DNA of 64,000 nucleotides. It comes from Chloroflexota bacterium. GTDB lineage: Bacteria; Chloroflexota; Dehalococcoidia; Lucifugimonadales; UBA3495. The DNA is taken from NCBI GenBank assembly GCA_009840135.1, contig VXOH01000020.1, positions 1 to 64,000 of the forward strand, read 5' to 3'. The translations under genes and the position numbers were made by a program. Shown in pieces: positions 49,382 through 58,439 of this stretch. Each line of letters opens with the position of its first letter. Within the stretch, counting starts at the first letter, position 1. The notes under the pieces are model-generated. The model searched no databases. It had not been told where the DNA came from and saw nothing but the letters and a program-made list of their open reading frames with translations.

Positions 49382-49735
49382 CTAGGCCTGCCCCACCTCT
49401 ATGTCCCAGGCGTTGTAGACCTGTTCCGGCAAGGAAATGGGGCCGACGGCCTCCTCGTAGTCCTTCACGTGCTTGCTGGCCAGCAGGGCAAAAGCCTTCA
49501 GCATCTGGGGGCTCACCTTTACGCGGGCCCGCAAAATGGGCTCCCTTTCTTCCATCTGCTCTCCGAAAAACATGACCGCAGAGTAGAGGCTGCTGTAAAT
49601 GTGGAAAGAATCACAGTAGAAGGTTATCGGCTCCCCCGAAACCTCTGCAGTTTGAGTATCGCCGGGGTTGACGTAGCTGTCTTCCTGGGGTGGCTGGTCT
49701 TCAGGCGGAACGTAAGGACGCTGGATGATTGGCAT
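49382..49735 (-). CDS. DUF3467-like protein
   Basis: ARVKVSPQMLKAFALLASKHVKDYEEAVGPISLPE. Confidence 0.6.
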   Translation of the reverse strand: MPIIQRPYVPPEDQPPQEDSYVNPGDTQTAEVSGEPITFYCDSFHIYSSLYSAVMFFGEQMEEREPILRARVKVSPQMLKAFALLASKHVKDYEEAVGPISLPEQVYNAWDIEVGQA

Positions 49736-49872
49736 TTTATTGACCTCCCCGATTCTGGTACGCGGTTCCCATTATACACAGCCGGTGACAGCAGACGGTT
49801 ACCTCGGGTGGGCAAATAGAAACCGAAAAAGAACATGCATCCGTCCGCCTCCAGCCTCTGGCTTTCATCACC

Positions 49873-50367
49873 TTAGCCTTCATCACGTTTGCTTTCTACT
49901 TGCAGCCCGCGTGAGTACCTGCATAGGTGATAATACCCTATAGCCATAGCCTCCCACTCGTGGGTTGACTTCCTTGCACCGATCAGACCCATGCGCCGCA
50001 TAATGGCAAAGGCCAGTTGGTCCTGCGGCACCCGGGCGTGGCTGGACAGGGCCGCCCGGACCTCTTGCGCCGAGTAGGTGAATAGCGGCAGGCGATGCCG
50101 CTCAGACCAGTTAATCAGGGAATTGTCCAGCAGTTCCAGGGAAGGCACCGGCCAACGCATCCCTGACGGTTGCCCGTAAGCCACCGTACCGGGATGCCAG
50201 CGCTCCACCAACAGGTCAAGATTTCGCACCAAATGGTTAACCCGGCCCGCGGCATCCGGGTCCCGGCTCTTGGACATTCTGATTATGCCGGTTTGGATGA
50301 TTCCACCAGGATTGAATACCGCCCATCCCGTCTCTCGGACAGCGGCATCCAGGGCCAAGAGTGTCAT
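49873..50367 (-). CDS. RuvC/RNase H-fold nuclease-like protein
   Basis: LLALDAAVRETGWAVF (RuvC-like strand 1), VAYGQPSGM, THEWEAMAIGYYH (C-terminal acidic helix). Confidence 0.6.
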   Translation of the reverse strand: MTLLALDAAVRETGWAVFNPGGIIQTGIIRMSKSRDPDAAGRVNHLVRNLDLLVERWHPGTVAYGQPSGMRWPVPSLELLDNSLINWSERHRLPLFTYSAQEVRAALSSHARVPQDQLAFAIMRRMGLIGARKSTHEWEAMAIGYYHLCRYSRGLQVESKRDEG

Positions 50368-50403
50368 GCTTCCCTCTCCTGTTCCTCATGGTGTGCCTCG
50401 TTG

Positions 50404-50706
50404 TTAACCGGACAGCGCTGCCATGAGCCGGCTGTACCCGCCCACAAGCCGGTTTGGTGAATTGCCGAAGCTGGAGAGTGGTTGACCTGGACTGCCGAAG
50501 AATTGTGGCGTGCCCCGAGTCTCGTCTCCTTCCGTTTCAAGACTCATTCCGAAGGCCGGCTCCACGCCTGCGTTCAATGGTGTATCCTCCTGAAGGTAAA
50601 GGCCGACGTAGGAATATGCGCCGCACTGTAGGCAAATCCAGTCTCCATCGTCCCTGGCCAGGTCGCCGCCGCACCGTCCGCAGGCTTTCAATCTGAAATA
50701 GTCCAT
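50404..50706 (-). CDS. small zinc-ribbon protein
   Basis: CGRCGGDLARDDGDWICLQCGAYSY; ATG at 50706 with AGAGAGG upstream. Confidence 0.65.
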   Translation of the reverse strand: MDYFRLKACGRCGGDLARDDGDWICLQCGAYSYVGLYLQEDTPLNAGVEPAFGMSLETEGDETRGTPQFFGSPGQPLSSFGNSPNRLVGGYSRLMAALSG

Positions 50707-50730
50707 CTGTACCTCTCTGGAAAGTCCAAT

Positions 50731-50767
50731 ATAGAACAATTGTTCTATAGCAATCGTTGCTTGTCAA
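50731..50767 (-). promoter_or_regulatory. putative promoter overlapping an 18-bp perfect palindrome (LexA/SOS-box-like)
   Basis: ATAGAACAATTGTTCTAT (50731-50748) contains GAAC-N4-GTTC; minus-strand TTGACA (50767-50762), 17-nt spacer, AACAAT (50744-50739). Confidence 0.6.
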
Positions 50768-50895
50768 GAGGTTTGCTCGTACATGCGATGGCACAGTCTG
50801 GCCAGAAAGTTTAGAATCCCGGCAGCGTTTCACAGTTTCCGCAACAATCCTGAACCAAATCCAAGGTGGGATATGCATTCAGCCCCGCATGCTAA

Positions 50896-50962
50896 GTAGG
50901 GGCGATTCGCGAATCGCCCCTATGGTCCGGGGCAGAAGCGTTGATTTGCAGCGGCGAGGTAC
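50896..50962. repeat. dispersed repeat family D, copy 2
   Basis: gtaggggcgattcgcgaatcgcccctatggtccggggcagaagcgttgatttgcagcggcgaggt, reverse-complement match of 32010-32077. Confidence 0.75.
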
Positions 50963-51179
50963 GGTTGGTTCGTTTCCAGTCAAATGTAGTTTTCACTTTG
51001 GCTTTAGTTTAGTAGGCCATCGCTATTGGATTGACGGATTACCCTTGAGTGCGTTCGTGGTGAGCCTGTCGAACCATGAATCGGCGGCCCTTCGACAAGC
51101 TCAAGCGAACGGGGAAATACCCATCAATCCAAAGGCCTCTGTGTACCAGGCCTGCGGTGCTCTCCAAATAGGAGTCAAC

Positions 51180-52424
51180 ATGAACGACTTGCCGGCGGGT
51201 TCGCCTACGGACTCCACTCCATCCCTGGCCCGGCGGCTGGCCGAGGTGGCCTGGGCTTTCCTGCCCCTGGGTTGGATTGCCTTCGGCGGGCCCCAGGCCC
51301 ACATCGCCCTGCTCCAGGAGCGGTTTGTGGCGCGGCGGCGCTGGCTGGACGAGGAACGGTTCGTGGAGCTGCTCGGCCTGGGCCAAGGACTGCCGGGGCC
51401 TACTTCCACCCAGATAGTTGTGGCCGTCGGCGCCGCCCGGGCCGGTCCCCTGGGTGGATTGGTCGCCCTCTTTCTTTTCCTGCTGCCCGCCGCAACCATC
51501 ATGGCCCTGGCCGGCCTGGGCATGACCCGGTTCCTGTCCGAGGGAGACCGCCCGGCCTGGCTGGACGGGGTGCAGCCGGCCACCGTAGCCCTGGTGGCGG
51601 TGGCGGCCTGGCGCCTGGGGATAGTCGTGGTAAACACCCGCCTCACCATGGGCCTGATGCTCCTGGGCGCGGTGGTTGCCATCCTCGTCCGTCAACCCTG
51701 GGCGTTTCCGGCAGTGCTGGCCGCCGGCGGGATAGTCACCGGCTTCGCGCTGCGGGAGCAAAGACCAGACTCAACTCAGGCCTCCGGCGGTGTGCCTCTC
51801 CGGAACCTGGGCATATCACCACTGGCCGGCTTCCTTCTGTTGGCCCTGTTTTTCATACTGCTGGTCGGTCTGATTCCCGCCCGGCTGATATTCCAGCATC
51901 AGTCTCTGGAGCTGTTCGAGTCCTTCTACCGCACCGGGTCCCTGATTTTTGGAGGAGGGCAGGTGGTGCTGCCCATGCTGCTGACCGAGGTGGTGGAACC
52001 CGGCTGGGTAACCGAGGAGCAATTCCTGGACGGCTTTGCCTTGATGCTCGCTCTCCCAGGGCCGCTGTTCAGCTTCAGCGCCTACCTGGGGGCCGTGGCC
52101 GGCGGCGTGCCTGGGCTGCTCCTGGCCTTCGTTGGCCTCTTCCTGCCTGGAGTGTTGATAATCTACGCGGTTCTGCCCTTTTGGGAACGGGTGCGGCAAT
52201 ATCCCTGGGTGCGGATCGCCCTGGTGGGCGTCAACGCCACTGCAATAGGCCTGGTTGTAGGAGTGGTGTTTCTCTTGTGGGAGCGGGCCGACCCCAATGC
52301 GGCCGGCGCCGTCATTGGCTTGCTGGCTTTCGGGTCTGTGATGTTCTTCCGGCTACCGGCCCCCCTGGTCATAGTGGGCGCCGGTATCCTGGGCTGGCTC
52401 TTCGGCCTGTTGGGACTGCTGTAG
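51180..52424 (+). CDS. chrA: chromate transporter family protein
   Basis: FLPLGWIAFGGPQAHIALLQERFVARRRWLDEERFVELLGLGQGLPGPTSTQ and second-half repeat FGGGQVVLPMLLTEVVEPGWVTEEQFLDGFALMLALPGPLFSFSAYLG. Confidence 0.94.
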   Translation: MNDLPAGSPTDSTPSLARRLAEVAWAFLPLGWIAFGGPQAHIALLQERFVARRRWLDEERFVELLGLGQGLPGPTSTQIVVAVGAARAGPLGGLVALFLFLLPAATIMALAGLGMTRFLSEGDRPAWLDGVQPATVALVAVAAWRLGIVVVNTRLTMGLMLLGAVVAILVRQPWAFPAVLAAGGIVTGFALREQRPDSTQASGGVPLRNLGISPLAGFLLLALFFILLVGLIPARLIFQHQSLELFESFYRTGSLIFGGGQVVLPMLLTEVVEPGWVTEEQFLDGFALMLALPGPLFSFSAYLGAVAGGVPGLLLAFVGLFLPGVLIIYAVLPFWERVRQYPWVRIALVGVNATAIGLVVGVVFLLWERADPNAAGAVIGLLAFGSVMFFRLPAPLVIVGAGILGWLFGLLGLL

Positions 52425-52492
52425 AAGGGGCGGCAACTCCCCTCTTATCTCGGAAGGGGGCAGGGGCTGTCGCATGAAAGGTCTGGGAAAGT

Positions 52493-52562
52493 ACCGCCGT
52501 TCCCGCGCAGGCGGGAACCTCGCAGGCAAAAGTCAAGATTCCTGCCTTCGCAGGAATGGCGA
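52493..52562. repeat. dispersed palindromic repeat family C
   Basis: cgttcccgcgcaggcgggaacctcg...attcctgccttcgcaggaatggcg; related copies ~53438-53508, 58862-58938, 62347-62420. Confidence 0.7.
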
Positions 52563-52659
52563 AAGGTGCCGGGGAACCCTCATGCAATCGCCCTGGGTAC
52601 TTCTTGGCGGGTACCTGCTGGTTGCTAGTCGTTAGCGGCTGATTGCCAATGGAAAAATG

Positions 52660-53109
52660 TCAGCCGGAAAATTCCACGCCCACGCCGACAATTTCTATCT
52701 GCATGGAACGGGTATCCGGCGAGCCGTCGGCAAAAGTCACGCCAACGGTAACATTGAGGCCCTTCTGGACCTCCGGGGTCCCCGGAATCTCGAACCGAGC
52801 GTCCAGATTGTCCCCCTGCATTCCCAGTTCCATGTGCTCGGCAATCCGCTTCTCTCCGTCGTAAACGATTACCTCGTGTACGGTGGCATGCGGTCGGGTG
52901 CGGAAGCTGACCAGCGCCGCCTCGGCCTTGGTAGCCTTGCCGTTGGCCACCGCCATGGTGGGAATCGGGAAATGGACCCAAGTATTCTGTCCCCCGGCCC
53001 CTTCAATGCGGACAAAGGGCCCGGTGTGCCGCACCGAAGTGATCCGGCCCACATATTCCGCCTGCATGCTGGCCCCGTGTACCCACTCTACGTACTTGCC
53101 GTCTGCCAT
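52660..53109 (-). CDS. hypothetical protein (149 aa)
   Basis: Complete ORF, plausible composition; no recognised domain. Confidence 0.5.
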   Translation of the reverse strand: MADGKYVEWVHGASMQAEYVGRITSVRHTGPFVRIEGAGGQNTWVHFPIPTMAVANGKATKAEAALVSFRTRPHATVHEVIVYDGEKRIAEHMELGMQGDNLDARFEIPGTPEVQKGLNVTVGVTFADGSPDTRSMQIEIVGVGVEFSG

Positions 53110-53649
53110 CTCTTACCGTTCCTCTGTCTCTGCTTGCGATAAAGTTCTTTGGGACAAACCATTGCCCTTCGGTTACAACGGGATTATAGCCGCTAACGCC
53201 GGCCCGGTACAGGGCGGAGCCTCCGTGGGCAGGTTCTTTTCATTCTCCGGATTCCCGCTCATCCTGGGCGGTGTTTGCACCCAGCTTGCAGGGGCAGACC
53301 TGGATGTCTGCCCTGTTCCCAAAAACGAACCCCAGATTTGGACCGCTGCCGCCATCACAACGCCATGGCCGCCGCCTTGCCTTCGGATTGCCTAGGGGCT
53401 GTCGTCAAATTGAAGGTGGAAGTCTCCCGGCCTTTCTTTTCGTCGTTCCCGCGCAGGCGGGAACCTCGCTGGCTACAGTCAAGATTCCTGCTTGCACCGT
53501 AATGATGGAGCGATTTGACGACACTCTCTAGAGGCCATTTCAAAATACCTTCCCGCTTGATGGGGGAAGGTCAGGATGGGGGTGACTGCCCAAAGATTCA
53601 TGCCAATTCCGCAGTGAAATACATCCCTCCCAGATTATTGAAACAGGTT

Positions 53650-54873
53650 CTAGAAGAATCTGCCCCGCTGCCGTCCCCTCTGGTAGGCCAGCCGCAACAG
53701 GTAAAAAGACGCCGCGCCCACCGCGACGGCAACCAAAATAATCAGCACCGGTGTCCAGAATCCCACGCCCGAAGAACCGGCCACGTAGGCCACCTGGATA
53801 CTGGCGTTGGGCGTCCGGCTTTGGGCTGCTTCCAACCCCGCCGCACCGGAAATCTCCAGGAGTTCGCGGGCTGTTACCCTGCCCTGCCCCTCAATGAACC
53901 TGGTGGTCCCGTCGAAGTCCCTGTCCAGCATTCGGAAACTGATTTCAGCCCGCTCCTCATCTCCGGAAGAGGCCAGATAGACCTCGTCAATCTCTCCACC
54001 GCGACCGGCTACGTATTTGCGCAGCTCGCCCACACGCCCCATCACGTCGGAGACCTCCAGGGCGAAGCTGGCCGACGGCCCCGCGACACCAAGGCTGCCC
54101 ATGGGGAACAGGGACACCTGGATCGTGGCCAGCTCCAGCCGCTGTTGCAGCGTATCCAGCTGGTTTTGACTTCGCTCGATATTGCCTCTCACCCGGGCCA
54201 GCTCCCTCTCTACGCTCAGCAGTTCCGATACCGAACTGCTGCGCCCCATCAGGGAAGTCAGGCTTTGCTCCTCCTTGTGGTATATCGCCAGCCGGGCCGT
54301 CAGGTCCTTGTGTTGGTCCGTAAGGTCCTCGCTTCCCAGGCTGCGAAACTGCACGTTGCCCAGTCCCTCAATGAATTCCATGGCAGTGCTGAACCGTTCC
54401 TGCGGGACCTTGACCACAATATCGGTGCGGGGCAAAGTTGAACCGCCCGAACTGGACAGTCGCTCCACGAAACCGCCCAGGTTCTCCGCTATAGTCTGCA
54501 CCCGCAGGGCCGCGCCCTGGATTGAGTCCACCTCAATTGCAACGCTGGCCAGCGACAGGGACCCCACGTTGCCTCCGTATGTATGGCCGCTGCCGCCAAG
54601 TCCTGCCGCCGGCCCGTAGCTGGGCAGGAGCGCCGGAGGCGCAAAAGTTGCCGACGATGCGGCGGCGGCGTCCGCCCCGGGCATCTGTCCGGCGGCGCGC
54701 AGGGACATTTCCTGCCTTGCCGCAGCCCTGTCCCTCAGCCCCGACACCGGGCCGGATCCGGTATCCAGGGTACGCAGAGTCAACGTCCTGCCGCTGTCCT
54801 CGGAAGGGGAGCCGCACGCCATAAACAGAACCAGAAAGGCCGCCAGAAGCAGAAATCCAACTGTCTTATTCAT
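53650..54873 (-). CDS. DUF4349 domain-containing lipoprotein
   Basis: Lipobox LFMACG; VQTIAENLGGFVERLSSSGG...VKVPQERFSTAMEFIEGLGNVQFRSLGSEDLTDQHKDLTARL; C-terminal TM. Confidence 0.9.
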   Translation of the reverse strand: MNKTVGFLLLAAFLVLFMACGSPSEDSGRTLTLRTLDTGSGPVSGLRDRAAARQEMSLRAAGQMPGADAAAASSATFAPPALLPSYGPAAGLGGSGHTYGGNVGSLSLASVAIEVDSIQGAALRVQTIAENLGGFVERLSSSGGSTLPRTDIVVKVPQERFSTAMEFIEGLGNVQFRSLGSEDLTDQHKDLTARLAIYHKEEQSLTSLMGRSSSVSELLSVERELARVRGNIERSQNQLDTLQQRLELATIQVSLFPMGSLGVAGPSASFALEVSDVMGRVGELRKYVAGRGGEIDEVYLASSGDEERAEISFRMLDRDFDGTTRFIEGQGRVTARELLEISGAAGLEAAQSRTPNASIQVAYVAGSSGVGFWTPVLIILVAVAVGAASFYLLRLAYQRGRQRGRFF

Positions 54874-55143
54874 CTGGTGTACTCTTTTGGGTTAAAATGA
54901 TAATCAGGAACCGATTTTACTATAAAACAGTCCGGGCCCCGTATGACACGAAAACCCGTGTAGAGGGATTTGGCTTAAAATTCTCGGGTGAGCCAGGGAC
55001 AGGCCGGCGCTTGCCAGCCGAGGTTGAAATACGGCGGCAATGTCAATCCCCGTTCCCTGGCTCGGGCGTATATCAGAATACCGGGCAGTCGCATTACAAC
55101 CATCGCACCCTGCCCCAGCTTCTCCTGTCAGGAGGTCTTGGAA

Positions 55144-56823
55144 ATGACAAAACTTTCGTCCGCCCTGGGTTTTGGAGCCTTGGCGGGAGCCTTGGTGTCC
55201 GCCCCGCTGGTTGGCCTGATGTACCTGGCCGACAAGTTGCTGGACCTTCCCTTTGTTCCCTTCGCCTTGTTCGACTGGATTGCCCGCGTCACCCCGGGAC
55301 CCATGATTACCTTCGGCATCGACATGATGATCGAAGCCTTGCTTCTGTTCAACCTTAGCGTGGCCGCCGCCGCCAAGACCAGTGAGCAGATTGCCGCCAT
55401 ACTCCTGGTTTTCGCCATAGGCGTGGTTGCCGCAGTCATCTTCTTCGCAGTCCTGCGAAATAGTCCTGTCCATGGTCCCGGCCTGGATGCCGGATGGATT
55501 TCCAGGCTATTCTCCCAGCCCGTTCCCGGCCTGGTTCTGGGCCTCATAGTTGGCCTTCCGCTTACCCTGGTCAGCCTGCCCATGGGCCAGTCCACCATGA
55601 ACCCCATTGTCACTTCTGTCGTGCTGATGGCCCTCTTCCTGGTATGGGGCCTGACGCTGGGTTACGCGCGGCGCCGCCTCTTCCAGGGCGTTTCCGCGGA
55701 ACAGCTGGTGCTGGGCGGAGAGGTCAGGTACGCTAATGTAATCAACCGGCGCCAGTTCCTGGTGCGCCTGGGCGCCACCACCGCTACCATCACCGTGGCC
55801 GGCGCGGGTCTCGGCGCCGTTCTTGCCCAGGGCGAACAGGCGCGCATCAGCGAGTCTGTAGCCGGCTCCATGCCGGCCGAAGAGATGAAGCCCCGGCGTG
55901 CCCTGCCCAACGACGGCGACCCGGTCACCCCGGCGCCCGGAACTCGCCCGGAGTTCACCCCGGTGGAAGACCACTACCAGGTATTCCTCCGCACCGAACC
56001 CACTTTTATAGATATTTCCAACTGGGTGCTGCCCATCCACGGCCTGGTAGCCAACCCCAAAGAACTGACCATTGAGAATATTCGGAACAACTATACCTCC
56101 CGTGACCAGTACGTAACCCTGTCCTGCATTTCCGGGCGTATCGGCACCTCGCTGATCAGCACCACCTGGTGGACGGGAGCGGTAATGCAGGAGGTGCTGG
56201 CCGACGTGCAACCGCTGCCCGAAGCCAAGTATTTGGTTATCAAGTCGGGCGACGGCTTCTATGAAACGGTGGCGCTGGACCTGATCGCCTCCGACGAGCG
56301 AATCATGCTCTGCTACGCCTGGGATGGTGAGCCCTTGCCCTTCGACCATGGCTTCCCCCTCCGCATCTGGCTGCCCGACCGCTACGGCATGAAGCAGCCC
56401 AAGTGGATTATTGATATCGAGGTGGTCAGCGAGTACGAAGAGGGTTATTGGGTGGAACGCGGCTGGGACGAGGTGGCCCGGGTGAGGGCCACGTCGGTTA
56501 TTGACACCGTGGCGGTCAGGGACGTATTCGAAAAGGACGGGCGGCAACTGGTCCCCGTGGGCGGCATTGCCTTCTCCGGCGCCCGGGGAATCTCCCAGGT
56601 GCAGGTAAGGGTGGACGGCGGCCCCTGGCAGGACGCCCAGTTGCGCACTCCGCTATCCGAAACTACCTGGGTAATCTGGCGTTACGACTGGCCCTTCGCC
56701 GCCGGCGACCACACCTTTGAGGTCCGCTGCGCCGAGGCCGACGGCACCCCCCAAATTGAAGAGGACATGGGCAACCGCCCCAGCGGAGCCACCGGCATCC
56801 ACAGCCGCAAGGCTTCGTTGTAA
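55144..56823 (+). CDS. molybdopterin-dependent oxidoreductase (sulfite oxidase-like) with N-terminal membrane domain
   Basis: N-terminal TM segments; internal RRQFLVRLG; WVLPIHGLVANPKELTIENI, YVTLSCISGRIGTSLISTTWWTGAVMQEVL, GDHTFEVRCAEADG. Confidence 0.9.
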   Translation: MTKLSSALGFGALAGALVSAPLVGLMYLADKLLDLPFVPFALFDWIARVTPGPMITFGIDMMIEALLLFNLSVAAAAKTSEQIAAILLVFAIGVVAAVIFFAVLRNSPVHGPGLDAGWISRLFSQPVPGLVLGLIVGLPLTLVSLPMGQSTMNPIVTSVVLMALFLVWGLTLGYARRRLFQGVSAEQLVLGGEVRYANVINRRQFLVRLGATTATITVAGAGLGAVLAQGEQARISESVAGSMPAEEMKPRRALPNDGDPVTPAPGTRPEFTPVEDHYQVFLRTEPTFIDISNWVLPIHGLVANPKELTIENIRNNYTSRDQYVTLSCISGRIGTSLISTTWWTGAVMQEVLADVQPLPEAKYLVIKSGDGFYETVALDLIASDERIMLCYAWDGEPLPFDHGFPLRIWLPDRYGMKQPKWIIDIEVVSEYEEGYWVERGWDEVARVRATSVIDTVAVRDVFEKDGRQLVPVGGIAFSGARGISQVQVRVDGGPWQDAQLRTPLSETTWVIWRYDWPFAAGDHTFEVRCAEADGTPQIEEDMGNRPSGATGIHSRKASL

Positions 56824-56893
56824 TGGGCCGGAAGGCGAAGTCTCATTGCCGGCTTCGGTTGTTTCGCCAGGTGTGAGGGTATAATATGCGGCC

Positions 56894-57388
56894 ATGGCCG
56901 TCATCCTGGACGCCAACGCGCTGATAAACCTCTACCGGGCGGAGATTCTATCCCTGATATACCTTGCAACGGAATGTATTGTGCCAGCCGAGGTTTACGC
57001 CGAAGCCGTAACCAACGGCCAGATGGCCGGTTATCCCGACTCGTCAGGCATCGCCGAAATAATAGGGCCATGTACCGAGGAATTTATGGAAATCCAACCG
57101 GATCTGGGCCGCACAGGGCGGGGCGAAACGGCAGTGCTGAGAGTGTATTTAGAAAGGCGTGGTAACTCGTTCCCTAGCGACGATCAGCGATTCTTGAGGT
57201 ATCTGGAGCGCATGGAGCGCAGCGAAAGAGTCGCAATTAGGCACTTGGGTACGCCTCAGTTTATCGTGCAGTCTACGATTAACGGATTGATAACCAAGTC
57301 TCAAGCCCTGGACGGCATTGCCAGTCTGGGAGGCGGAATTTCCGAAGTGCAGTCTACTGACGCCCTTCAACGCTTGGAGACACTATGA
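56894..57388 (+). CDS. PIN-domain-like putative toxin
   Basis: MAVILDANALINLYRA...IVPAEVYAEAV...GRGETAVLRVYLERRGNSFPSDDQRFLRYLERM. Confidence 0.75.
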   Translation: MAVILDANALINLYRAEILSLIYLATECIVPAEVYAEAVTNGQMAGYPDSSGIAEIIGPCTEEFMEIQPDLGRTGRGETAVLRVYLERRGNSFPSDDQRFLRYLERMERSERVAIRHLGTPQFIVQSTINGLITKSQALDGIASLGGGISEVQSTDALQRLETL

Positions 57389-57750
57389 CACGCAAGTTGA
57401 GCAAAAAGAACCAAATTACCAGTCTGGAAATACCCTTGGAGCTTTCCAGTTGCGCCGAACTGTTTTCTGAAATCACAGGCATTGACAAATCAGACGCGCT
57501 GCTCGATTGGTTACGGTCTGGCGCAGAAAGGGAAATGCTGCGATTAGTTAGCGAAGGAGAATTGAGCGCCGGGAAGTTCGTCGAACTCCTCGGTATTACC
57601 TACTTTGACGTTCCTCAACTAACTGAAAAGTACAATATAGAAATCGGCCCAACCGAGGAACAAGTGCAATATATGTGGGACAAACACGCAGAAGCAGTAG
57701 GCGCTATTCTAAAGAAATCCGTTAAATCCCATCAGGAGCAGCAAGACTAA
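57385..57750 (+). CDS. UPF0175-like putative antitoxin
   Basis: LVSEGELSAGKFVELLGITYFDVPQLTEKYNIEIG; ATGA overlap with preceding PIN gene. Confidence 0.65.
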   Translation: MTRKLSKKNQITSLEIPLELSSCAELFSEITGIDKSDALLDWLRSGAEREMLRLVSEGELSAGKFVELLGITYFDVPQLTEKYNIEIGPTEEQVQYMWDKHAEAVGAILKKSVKSHQEQQD

Positions 57751-58166
57751 TGTCCGACAAGCCCTTTATTGACTTCGACCAGGCTCAGGCCGCCATGAAG
57801 GCCATCATCGAAGAGGCCACTCAGCCCGGCGGCATGCCCGTGGCCGTCTCCATCGTGGACGATGCCGGCAACATGGTGGCCTACGCGCAAATGGACCACG
57901 TCCGTCTCTACGCCCGACGCCACGCCTTCCGCAAGGCCTACACCGCCGCCATCATGGGCATGGATACCGGGCCCCACGGCGAGCAGCTCAAGGAACGGGG
58001 CCGCACCGTCAGCGACTACGGCGACCCCAACCTGACTCCCGGCATTGGCGGGGTCGTTGTCAAGTCTGGCGACGGTGTAATCATGGGCGGCATCGGCGTA
58101 GGAGGCTACCTGGCCCGGGACGAGGAACTGGCCATGATCGGCCTCAAGGCCATGAACATTTCCTGA
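57750..58166 (+). CDS. GlcG/HbpS family heme-binding-like protein
   Basis: AMKAIIEEATQPGGMPVAVSIVDDAGNMVAYAQMD...AFRKAYTAA...GGVVVKSGDGVIMGGIGVGG. Confidence 0.88.
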   Translation: MSDKPFIDFDQAQAAMKAIIEEATQPGGMPVAVSIVDDAGNMVAYAQMDHVRLYARRHAFRKAYTAAIMGMDTGPHGEQLKERGRTVSDYGDPNLTPGIGGVVVKSGDGVIMGGIGVGGYLARDEELAMIGLKAMNIS

Positions 58167-58285
58167 ATCCGCTTCAAATCCCTTGCTCATTGATGGAAAA
58201 GGGTTAGAATTGAGGTGAAGGGTCACCCTTCAGGGGTGGCATTTGGATCAATGTCTCCGAAATACTCGCTCGCCGCGGGAGCCAC

Positions 58286-58405
58286 TTGGAAACTTTCTCA
58301 AAAGTCCCCTCTGCCCCTGGGAGAGGGTTAGGGTGAGGGCGAACAGGTATAGTGGAGAACCGGTTGGGACAGCCAGCGCCGGTTTTGAGATAGTTTCTTA
58401 ACCAA
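58286..58405. repeat. MITE-like repeat family G, copy 2, with imperfect terminal inverted repeats
   Basis: TTGGAAACTTTCTCAAAA ... TTTTGAGATAGTTTCTTAACCAA. Confidence 0.7.
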
Positions 58406-58439
58406 TCTCATCCAGGAACGCTTTTTGGAGGTAATTGAC

